From Piliocolobus tephrosceles (lineage: Eukaryota > Chordata > Mammalia > Primates > Cercopithecidae): DNA of 64,000 bases. The position numbers and the translations under genes are program-made. The stretch lies in assembly GCF_002776525.5 (NCBI RefSeq), contig NC_045434.1, positions 197,978,390 through 198,042,389 of the forward strand, read 5' to 3'. Positions 44,801 to 56,800 of the stretch are shown one piece after another (within the stretch, counting starts at the first letter, position 1; every line of letters starts with the position of its first letter). The notes below the pieces were generated by a model. That model did no database searches. It saw only the letters and a program-made list of their open reading frames with translations, and was not told the origin of the DNA.

Positions 44801-47800
44801 CTTGTTTATCTCAGCTGACTGCAACACAGGACAGTCTGTCTGCAGGACTAAGTACAAAAAAGAAAAAAAAGACATTTTGATTAACAAATTTGCAATTTTC
44901 AGAAGATGTGAATTCGTCAAGTCTTTTAACATCTATACGAAATCAACAATGTTTTTTGGAAAGAGAATCTTGCACTGTATTAACTGAACATCAGTTATTA
45001 TATAATAACCAAGTAACTCTATTAACAAAACTCTATTATGGTCACCTTAGGAAGTCCGTGCTACACTGTATGAATAATTAAAGAGTTCACTGCACAAGCC
45101 TTAAAGACACTTCTACCTCCCCTCAAAGAGACTGTTCCATTTTCTCTTAGAAGACCACTTATCAGGCCAAACTGCCTAATTTCCTCTTGGATCTTGCAGA
45201 CTTTTAGATCAAAGTAAATTCCTGCCCAGAGTTAGCTTTACAACAGGCCATATACTTTGGCAATGTGGTAGGGTACAGTTTCATCACTGTATCCAGGCAA
45301 TTATTTAGTAAGTCTGAACTCCCATTTCCTCACCTGAAAAATGCAAACAATACCAACTATCAAGGAAGGTCTCTTTGAGGACTAGTAGTAAAGCATATAA
45401 AGCGCCTAGCACTTTGCCTGGCACATAACAGGCATTCAAGAGTGGCAGCCAGGCCGGGCAGAGTTGGTCACACCTGTAATCCCAGCACTTTGGGAGGCCA
45501 AGGCAGGAGGATCGCCTGAGGTCAGGAGTTTGAGACCAGCCTGGCCAACATGGTTTCATCTCTACAAAAAATACAAAAACTCGCTGGGTGTGGTGGCAGG
45601 TGCCTGTAATCCCAGTTACTTGGGAGGCTGAGGCAGAAGAATCGCTTGAACCCAGGAGGCGGAGGTTACAGTGAGCTGAGATTGTGCCACTGCACTCCAG
45701 CCTGGGTGACCGAGTCAGACTGTCTTTAAAAAAAAGGGGGGGGGGGGGGGCAGCATGCCATTACATTGCTTGGCAACATATCCGAGCAATGCCACTAAAA
45801 CTTTAAATTCTAATTTTTACTTTAAAATAGTTGTAGATGTACAGAAGAGCTACAAAAATAGGAGATCTGCCACTTCACTATGCTAATATTTTATATAACC
45901 ATAAGAAAATTACCAAAACTATAAAATGAACCTCAGTGATAACTCAGTATTACTAAAATAGCAAAACAACCCCAATTTTCCACTAATGAATGTCCCTTTT
46001 CTGTTCCAGGACTTAATGAATGTTCCTTTTCTGCTCCAGGACCCTACATCTCTTTAGTTCCTGCCAATCTGTGACTGTTTCTGTCATTGTCTTTCATGAC
46101 TGACACTTTCGAATTCTGGTCAGGTATTCTGTAGAATGACTTTCAATTTGGGTTTCTCTGATATTTCCTAATAATTAGACTGAGGTTCGGCATAATTGGT
46201 AAGCATACTACAGAAGAATCCAGGAAATACATGATGCCAGTATGTTTTATTGAGGATGTTGTCTTTGATTATTTAGGTAAGAGCTATCTGCCAGGATTCT
46301 CTAAATTTTCTCTTTGCAATTACTAGTCAATACCACCTTTCAGTGTATTAACATCTTTATCACAATATGTGATTCACCTGCTATAAAATCCACCTATTTA
46401 CCCATTTGAAGTATACAATGATTTTAGTATATTCATATAGTTCTGCAGCCATTACCATCCCCATGTCCACCCCACCCTAATCTGTGTTCTATCTCTATAG
46501 ATTTGTGTATTCTAGACTTTTCATATAGATGGAATCATATGTGATCTTTTATGACTGGCTGAACAATGCTAGTCTGCTTACTCTAAAAGATATAATAATC
46601 AGAAAGATTCAGAGATCCTTTTGTAGTTCATAAGCATGATGATTGGGTTTTCATGAGCTGTGCCTCTCTCCAACCCTGTTATGAAGTGAGCACCATTACT
46701 CATCGGATGTGTCAGGGGTGGGGGGAGTTGGGGAGATGCTCCAGTTAGCATATTTGACAAAGTACCTTCGTCGTGGTGGTGGTGTGGGAGTCCTGCGCCG
46801 TCGAGGAGGAGGGGCGGGAGAAGGAGACCGTCGCCTTCTGGTGGGTGGTGGGGATGGACTTCTCCTCCGTCTACCACTAAACCAAGAATAATTACAGTTA
46901 ATTTTTTCTTTTTCTTTTTTTTTTTTTTGAGATGGAGTCTGGCTCTGTCGCCCAGGCTGGAGTGCAATGGCACGATCTCAGCTCACTGCAACCTCCACCT
47001 CCCGGGTTCAAGCAATTCTCCTGCCTCAGCCTCCTGAGTTGTTGGGATTACAGGCACCCATAATCATGCCTCGCTAATTTTTAAAAATATTTTTGTAGAG
47101 ATGGAGTTTCACCATGTTGGCCAGGCTGGCCTTGAACTCCTGACCTCAGGTGATCCACCCGCCTCAGTCTCCCAAAGTGCTGGGATTACAGGTGTGAGTT
47201 ACCACACCTGGCCTATAGTTAACTTTCAGTCAGTGGTATTTACAGTTAAGTGACCCAGAAAAAACGGTTTCAATTATCATTAACCCCAAGTGCAGCAATG
47301 GTTACTAAGTTTCAGAACAGTGTTTTTCACACTACAGGTCAAGACCATTAGTCAAGACCCTGGGTGGCAGCATTAAAACACTTAATAAAATCACAGTGTT
47401 TTACTTGTGACAAGGGTAAATACCGTTTTGTGAAATTTTTGTTTTACTCTGGATCACAATAGAGAACACTCTTGACATGACACAGAGTGAAAAAGTTCAG
47501 CAACAGCACATCAGAGCACTGCTTTTTATTGGGGATGCACATTAGAACCACCTGGGAAGCTTATGTGACATTTATGTCTACCAGGTCTAGGCTAAGGTCC
47601 AGCCAGGTGTTTTTGGGAAAGGCGCTCCAGGTGATTCTGATTCCTTATTAGGAATCAACTGCTTTAGAGACTAATATAGAAATTGAAAAATGCCAATAGT
47701 CACAAGTGGCTTAAGACCCAAATCTGGATGTCTCTGCTCCAAGCTCTTAATTTTTTTTGCCCAGGACAGGACTCATGCTTCCTGTGAATCTGGAATTATG

Positions 47801-50800
47801 TTTTGTCTTGGTTCCCCTTTGAAATTAAGAAAGCTCTGTTAACTGAACAGGCAAAATCCTAAAATTCACCACTAAATTTTTCAACTTACATCTGCTTATG
47901 CTTTGTGGGGACTAAGACCTCACACTAAATACATACCAAATATTCAAAACCAGGCTCTATCTCCCCTTTCTTTTCTTTCTTTTTTTTTTTTTGAGACGGA
48001 GTCTTGCTGTGTTGCCCAGGCTGGAGTGCAGTGGCCACGATCTGGGCTCACTGCAAGCTCCGCCTCCCAGGTTCACGCCATTCTCCTGCCTCAGCCTCCC
48101 GAGTAGCTGGGATTACAGGTGCCCAGCACCATGCCTTGCTTATTTTTTGTATTTTTAGTAGAGACGGGGTTTCACAGTGTTAGCCAGGATGGTCTCAATC
48201 TCCTGACCTCATGATCCGCCCGCCTCGGCCTTCCAAAGTGTTGGGAATAGGCATGAGCCTCTTTTTTTTTTTTTTTGAGATGGAGTTTTGCTCTTGTTGC
48301 CCAGGCTGAAGTGCAATGGCACGATATTGGCTCACTGCAACCTCCACCTCCCAGATTCAAGCGATTCTCCTGCCTCAGCCTCCCGAGTAGCTGGGACTCC
48401 AGGCATGCACCACCACACCCGGCTAACTTTTTTGTATTTTTAGTAGAGACAGGGTTTTGCCATGTTGGTCAGGCTGGTCTTAAACTCCTGACCTCTGGTG
48501 ATCCACCCACCTCAGCCTCCCAAAGTGCTGAGATTACAGGCATGAGCCACCACACCCAGCCTCTATCTCCCCTTCTAAAATATACTGAAGCATAATCCCA
48601 AATAATCCTTCCTCCATCTCTAAATCCTAGGCACCTGATGGCAATTTCTAATGGCATTAAACTTTAAGTTGCTGGTATATAACTTAAAATACTTTTTAAA
48701 TGATGAGAAACAAAACAAAAACATCCTGGAGTAGAGCAATAAACGTTAGTGTTGATTTTACTGCTGTGAGAAATCTCTTTCCAGAACAGCAAGTAGTTCC
48801 ATAATTTGGTGTGTGGGGCGGGGCGGGGAGGGAAGGGGAGATCAAAGAGAAGAAATTGCACCACTAATCTAACTCTGTAAAGCAATTGTTTAGCTGCTGT
48901 GCCAGCAACTTCACAAAAGTCAGAGGTAATTATAGCTGGGAAAGGAATGCTTTAGCAGCCGAACTAATCTTTTTTAGGTTTTTGTCTTTTATTATCATGC
49001 AGCAGTTTCCTCCACAGTGTAAATACCCTGTGCTTTGCTCCATCACAAACACTGCTCACTGGTTCCTTTCCAAGAAAACAGTTATTGATGAGATTACCTA
49101 AAGCAACAGTTTCAAAAACTGAGCTACAAAAAGGACAGTGGGATAGCTTCAGCAAGGATAAACACTTCAAAATTCAGTGGCAGCTAAGGCCCCCAAAAGC
49201 AGACAGCTGGTTAAGACAGATTAGTGTAATGTCAAACGTATAGGTCTAAGATCCGACTTTGTCACTTTGTGGCCCTAAGAAACTACCACACTGGGGCCTC
49301 TATCTTCTCACTTACGAGATTAAGGCCTGAATTAGGCATTTGGCTCTAAAAGTTTACAGTTTTATGGTCACACTGATACTAATAATCAAAAGTTTCAATA
49401 AAAATATGCCGGTCGGGCCCAGTGGCTCATGCCTGTAATCGCAGCACTTTGGGAGGCCGAGATGGGTGGATCACTTGACGTCAGGAGTTTGAGATCAGCC
49501 TGCCCAACATGGCGAAACTCCTTCTATACTAAAAATACAAAAATTAGCTGGGTGTGGTGGCATGCACCTGTAGTCCCAGCTACTCAGGAGGCTGAGGCAG
49601 GAGAATAATTTGAACCTGTGAAGCAGAGGTCGCAGTGAGCTGAGGTCGCACCAATGCACTCCAGCCTAGGTGACAGAGCCAGACTCCATCTCAAAAAAAA
49701 AAAAAAAAAAAAGATATGCAACCCACCTTTCCACTATTGGAAAGACTGAACAGGGCCAAAGCCTTCCATTCGCTTTTATCTCTTCTTCTTATTTTTGAGA
49801 TGGAGTTTAGCTCCGTTGCCAGGCTGCAGTACAGTGGCATGACCTCAGCTCACTGCAACCTCCGCCTCCTGGGTTCAAGTGATTCTCCTGCCTTAGCCTC
49901 CAGAGTAGCTGGGATTACAGGCATGTACCACCACGCTCAGCTAATTTTTATATTTTTAGTAGAAATGAGGTTTCACCATGTTGTCCAGGATGGTCTTGAT
50001 CTCCTAACCTCGTGATCCTCTCACTTTTAGTATTCTAAAGTTTCTCCCTAGTTTTTCCTGCCCTCCCTAATGTCACCACAAATACAAAGTCCCTCCCGCC
50101 AAATCTAAGAAGCAATTAATCCTATGTCTTAAAAAGTATCCACATACTGTTAAAAATTTGTGTGCTGCTTGATGTAAGTTGATGCAAATTATCACAAAAG
50201 AGCACAACCAGATATTAAAAATCTAAGTTCAAATGAGGGTCTAAACCAAATAGCTCATGTATAAATCTATCATTAATCTAATGTGTTTAAAAAAATACTC
50301 AAACCAAAACAACTTAGGATCTGCACATCCATAGCCACAGTCACCATATATTTAAGAAAGAGATGAGGTCACCTAAATAGGAAATTAAGTCACTAAAATT
50401 TTTGACATGTAACCCTAATTTACAAAGTAGTGTCTAACCAACCTTTTAGTCACTGGCGATTGCCATCGCTTTCCCATCTGCATCCTGAGAGCAGTGGAGA
50501 AAAACAAATGTCAAGAATTCCATTCACTAAATTATTTACTTGGGTGGGTTAAGTACCATTAACGGAGACATTTTTAAATATTCAAAGATGTTCAGGAGTT
50601 AAAGCTATAATTATTTGGCTTATTTTTCTAATCATGCACACATATATGACATGGTGGTTTAAAATTTACCAGTTCTAAATTAAATATTAATAACCACCAA
50701 CAAAGCAAAAACAAAACAAAAACCCTAAAAAGCAAACAAAAATCCAACCATATCCAAATACTTGAAGTTAATCAAATTCTCAAATAATCCCAAGTTATCA

Positions 50801-53800
50801 AATTTCATCACAATTACAGAACATCAGTGAACATCACTGAAGAAAAGATGTTACCGAGGGGAAGTCTCTTTTTGCCGCTTTCGTGGTGATGGAGAAGCAC
50901 TCCGGGAAGGGGAATGTCTCCGCCGCCTGCCAACCTCACCATTCTTCACATGGGACCTCTTGGGTCGTTCATCTTCTGAGGAGGAGGAGGAGCCAGAGTC
51001 TATAATTACACAATAAAAAAAACATTACATTAGGTTTGTGCTTGAATCTGTCCAAGTTTTCCGAAATCTAGGTGGATGGAGCGTTCACTAGGGCAAGCAA
51101 GCATGGATATAGGCCATGAGTTCTGAACGGAATCATTATCAATATATGATCAATGATTTCAAAGCCAAGCATATTCATTTAAGTAAGACATAGAAATCAT
51201 TTCCACAGTGTAATCCAATCAAGATGGCACACACTAAGAAGTCTAGGCTGGGCACAGTGGCTCACACCTGTAACCCCAGCACTTGGGAGGCCAAGGCAGA
51301 AAGACCGCTTGTGCTCCTGAGTAGCTGGGATTACAGGCCTGCATCATCATGCCTATCTTTGTATTTTTAGTAGAGACAGGGTTTTGCCATGTTGGCCAGG
51401 CTGGTCTCAAACTCCTGACCTCAAGTTATCTATCTACCTCAGCCTCCCAAAGTGTTGGGATTACAGGCGTGAGCCACCGTACCCAGCCCGGTATGTTCCT
51501 ATAATAAAAAAAGCAAATAGCAAAATAATAAGGTAGATTCTTTTCTTTTTTTGTTTTGGAGACAAAGTCTTGCTCTGTTGCCCAGGCTCCCAGGCTGGAG
51601 TGCAGTGGTGCGATCTCAGCTCACTCACTGCAACCTCTGCCTCCTGGGTTCAAGGGATTCTCCTGCCTGGGCCTCCCAAGTAGCTGAGATTACAGGTGTG
51701 TGCCACTATGCCCGGTTAATTTTTGTACTTTTCATAGAGACGGGGTTTCGCCTTGTTGGCCAGGATGGTCTTGAACTCTTGATCTCAAGTGACCCGCTCA
51801 CCTCGGCCTCCCAAAGTGCTGGGATTACAGGTGTGAGCCACTGCGGCCAGTCTAGATTTTTAATAGGGAAAGATGTTCTAAATATACTGTTAAGTTAAAA
51901 AGGGAGGCAACATATCTACAGTTGAGGTTCTGTGGGGTTCTTTCCTTTTTCTGAATAAAATTTCTGAATAAAAGCTTTGGGAGGTTGGAAAAAGAATGAT
52001 ACTTTTCCAATTTTATACTTCTGTTTCACTATTGTATCCTAGGGACCTATTACTTTTTTTTTTTTTTTTCTTGAGACAGTCTCGCTCTGTCGCCCAGGCT
52101 GGAGTGCAGTGGCCGGATCTCAGCTCACTGCAAACTCTGCCTCCCGGGTTTACACCATTCTCCTGCCTCAGCCTCCCGAGTAGCTGGGACTACAGGCGCC
52201 CGCCACCAAGCCCGGCTAGTTTTTTGTATTTTTTTAGTACAGACAGGGTTTCACCGTGTTAGCCAGGATGGTCTCGATCTCCTGACCTTGTGATGAGCCC
52301 ATCTCAGCCTCCCAAAGTGCTGGGATTACAGGCTTGAGCCACCGCGCCTGGCCGGGACCTATTACTTTTATAACAAAGTAACAGAAGATTAAATTTTGCA
52401 AAAGGACTTAAAACCAAAAAAGAAAACAATTCTGCCTCCTCAGACAGATTTCTATGTAGGCAAGTAAGTACTCGTGCTGCACACATAGATGTTTATATAC
52501 CAAATATTTTTTATTAGGAAATTCAGGTAGAAAAAAACTTTCATCACCATCCATACCAGATGAAGACTGCTGGTTTTGTCGTCTGTATTGGCGTCTCTGC
52601 TGCACGGAATCTGCTGCAGCCATTTTGCCACCTTTATCTTCTTCTGAAAGATGGATGCATTTAGAAAGTGTTTCTTTAGTTACGCATATAGAAAATTTGC
52701 AATTTGAATAGGAAAATAGTCTCTCAAACCTTCATTTGGTTGGAACAAAAATACAACTACTATATTTTTTTAAAAAGAGTTTAAAATGCCAATTCACATG
52801 CTGATTTAGACTATCTTCACCAAATACAATAAAATGTATTTAGGCATTTATTACAGGTCAGGTGGGTGCCAAGCATTTTATAAGCAGATACAGTTAACTG
52901 TCAAAAACCTCTACTGCCCCTATTTCGGAGCTGAAAGAAGAAAGGCTCAGATAAGTTAATTAAAACAGAAACAGTTAAATTCTGGAACAGGAGATTCCAA
53001 CCAAGTCTGTCTGACTTCAGAGTCTTAGCTCTTATCCTATGCTTCATCTTCAAGCAGAAGGGGATGACCAAATGTGCAAAAAATCAAAATCAGCTTTAAG
53101 AAAAACAAAACAAAAACAAACAAAACACCACAAAAAAACAACAAACTTACCCGATTCAGATAACTCTACTTTTCTAGGCTTCGGTGCTGGTGAAGGGGAT
53201 TCTCTTTTCTCAGTACCTTTATGTTTTGTCACTAAAAAAGAGTAAGAGTGGAAAAGAAGCTTATGTACAAAAAAAGGTCTAGACAAGATACCCTTCTTTC
53301 AATTTTTAAAAATTTATTATTATTTTAAAATAAAGATGGGGTCTCACTATATTAGTCAGGCTAGTCTTGAACTCCTGACATCAAGCAATCCTCCTGCCTC
53401 AGCCTCCCAAAGTGTTGGGATTACAGGCATGAGCCACTGCACCCAGCCAAGATGCCGTCCTGCTATTACAAAAATGGGTGTGACTACTCTCAAAAAGAAT
53501 TTATGATGAATTAAAAAATTCCTGTAAGATCTTTTTGTCATATTCGAACACTATATGAAGTGAGGCAAGAATTTTTAACTGTTTAACGAAAAGCCTCAAG
53601 AAGTTCTACAATGATTTTCAAATCTTGAGATTCTCCCAAGAAAACCAACATTTAAGGGAAATTGGGAGCTGCTACTGAGTAGAAGCAGCTCAGTAAAGTA
53701 AACCTCTGTGTGCGACTTGCACTTCACAACCTAAAATACACACCCTCCACACCCACACTCACTCTCACACTCAACTTCAGAGAATTCATCACCATGAAAG

Positions 53801-56800
53801 CTTTTAAGCAACCACTATAGGTGGCTTCAGAAAAGTAAAAGATGATAAATGACTAAGAAATAAGATCTGATGAAACTTTCACAAAGATATTTGGTCTAGA
53901 AAAGAAGAATGGCTGCCCAACAGACTAAAGGTTCTTTATGTAGAGCATAATCTTCACAATAGCACAGGGGATTTAAGCTACCCATGAAAAAAAGCAGACC
54001 GCCACAAATGGTAAAAATTATTAAATACGAAGACTCGAGAATTCTTTCCAAAGAGCTAGAAAGAAAAAAAGGCATTTCTATAGCTAAAGTAGTAGGAGAG
54101 TAGTGGGTATCCTCTGACTTATCCAACTGTCTTTTACCAATGACATATAAATATGGTAACTACCTTTGGTAAACCTGCTGTATCAGACATACTATTAACA
54201 CAGTTGCTAGTATCACATCCCTTTCTCCCTGTTCCATTTCACAAAGAGGAAACCTGAGGCTTAAAAAGAAGCAACTTCACCTCAGTCACAAAGGCAATTT
54301 AATTGAGCTAAGATGTGAATCCAAGAGTCTATTTTTAGGGCATGGGTTTTGATCTGAACAGCTATCTCTGCTTATAGTATCTATCCATTGCTACAACTAA
54401 GATTGTTAAGTATATGCACATATAAACATATATATACCATAGATTAACCTGAAACACCACTTGAGAACATCCCAATAAGAAATAAACCTACTGACAATTT
54501 GATCCCCTCGGGATCCTGATACCTGTTTTGTGTGATTAAAGCAATTATCATGGAATATTTTACTCAGAATGCAGATACATCTCATTTAACAGACATTCAC
54601 ATTCAGAACTCTATAATGGTTTATTCCAAGGGGCAGTAATTAGAGAACCAGTGATCTAACACAGTAATTGCATCTTTGCTAAAGAAATCAAAATGAAGAA
54701 TTTACCGGTATGCCTTTTCAATGAACAGACTTTTCTTCTTTTTTTTGAGACAGGAGTTTTGCTCTTGTTGCCCAGGCTGGAGTGCAATGGCACGATCTTG
54801 GCTCACTGCAACCTCCGCCTCCCGGGTTCAAGGGATTCTCCTGCCTCAGTCACCTGAGTAGCTGGCATGCACCACCACGCCCGGCTAATTTTGTATTTTT
54901 AGTAGAGACAGGGTTTCTCCATGTTGGTCAGGCTGGTCTTGAACTCCCAACCTCAGGTGATCTGCCCACCTTGGCCTCCCAAAGTGCTGGGATTACAGGC
55001 GTGAGTCACCGCGCCCAGCAACTTTTCTTAAAATTTCTACGTAATAAGCCATTTAGACAAACCATTGGATTGGGTAAAGAATGGCTATCACTCAATTAGA
55101 TATCAGGAATCATGATAGTGCAAATAGCAAACTATATTTCATACTTGTATTTTAACAAATCCAAAGAAATAAAATGTTTTAAAATTGTTAACTATTTGAG
55201 GCTCTTTTTTTAAGTCCATATTTTTAAGTGTTACTTAATCCTCAATTTCTGAAAAGATATTATGGGCACCTAGTTAAAAAGTGCACGTCCAAGTTACCAC
55301 CTCAAAGAACTGGGTTCCCAAACTTGCTTTGGAAGCTGATTGTTTGGACACATCTTCCCCTAAGAAACATTAAAAATGTGGTTATGCTTACCAGTTAGTT
55401 GGCAAAAGCCTACTCCTTATATAATACCAGTGAATTGTAACATTATTTACATTTTCCCCCAATGGAAATACACATCTGGAGTTGCATCCTGATTCAATCT
55501 CTCACTAATTACTTAGCTAAAGTAGTCTTTATTAATACATTTATATTAGCTGGGTGTGGTGGCATGCGCCTGTAATCCCAGCTACTCATGAGGCTGAGGC
55601 AGGAGAATCGCTTCAACCTGGGAGGCAGAGGTTGCAGTGAGCCGAGATCGCACCATTGCACTCCAGCCTGGGTGACAGAGCAAGACTCCGTCTCCAAAAA
55701 AAGAAAAATTTATACCATCAAACAAGGATCATTTATATACTCTTACTCCGGTTTCATACAATTGAATCAGCATTATTAATATTATAATAGCCCTTCAGAT
55801 TTCTATTTTTCTAGATGAGACTTTACATCATTTACTTTTTGGTAATGTTGTTTTATTTTAAGTATTCAAGGGACAAAATCATTCTAGCATGAAGTCAAAC
55901 GTTGTAGAAGGCAACTTTAAAACCAGAATTTTAAATTTACTCCAACAGTCTTATTAATTATTAATCTTAGATCTGCCTAAAAGATCACTTATAAAGATAA
56001 GTTATTCTGTGACCAGCAATAGTAAAGTGACCATTAAGTGTCTAGAGAGCACAATTTATGTGGCCAAGCTAATCTAAATAAAATTACCACACTGCCACCA
56101 CCAGTATCAATCATGTTAACATACTTCACTGACTGTGCCACTGATTTCAAAGCACTATTTTATGTACTACAAAGATAATGCCAATTTAACAAGGTGTCAA
56201 TAATTACAAATGTTTCCCCTAAGATCCTTTCAGATGACCGTATACTCTTTCAAATAATTAACCTGTAAGTTCCCCAAAACACTTTTCCTGCCTCCCTCCC
56301 ACTCCATTTGCCCACTACCAAGAACAGAGCCCTAAGGCCCTGATTAGTGGCCACTACAGAAAATATAACCGTAGTATCTATTACATTTCAATGATGTTAC
56401 TGTTCTAAGTAACAGAAACTGCAAAGTAATTTCTGAAATTATACTACCAGACAGAGAAGCTAAACAATTTCAACCCTGCCCTCCACCTCTCACCTTTAGC
56501 AATCAAAGAGGAATTCTGGGGTAGGAAAGCTGGGAAAAGTATTCATTATTTAACTGGGAATGGCAACTCAAGTTTTATTCCTAGCTGGTTGACCTTGACC
56601 AAGTCAACTAACCTGAAAATCTGTTTCTTGATGACAACTGTTAAGGTCTTTTCTAGCTCTGAAATTTCATCATAGAGGGCTAGCATCAGTTTAATATAAA
56701 AGGTTATGTCTGGGCCGGGTGTGGTGGCTCACACCTGTAATCTCAGGGGTTGGAAGCTGCAATGAGCTATGACTGGGCCATTGCACTCCAGCCCGGGTGA

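Noticed and set aside
52408..52623. ORF starting MAAADSVQQRRQ as an independent start
   Set aside because: This ATG is an internal Met of an SRRM1 exon, and the ORF continues past the donor into intron sequence.
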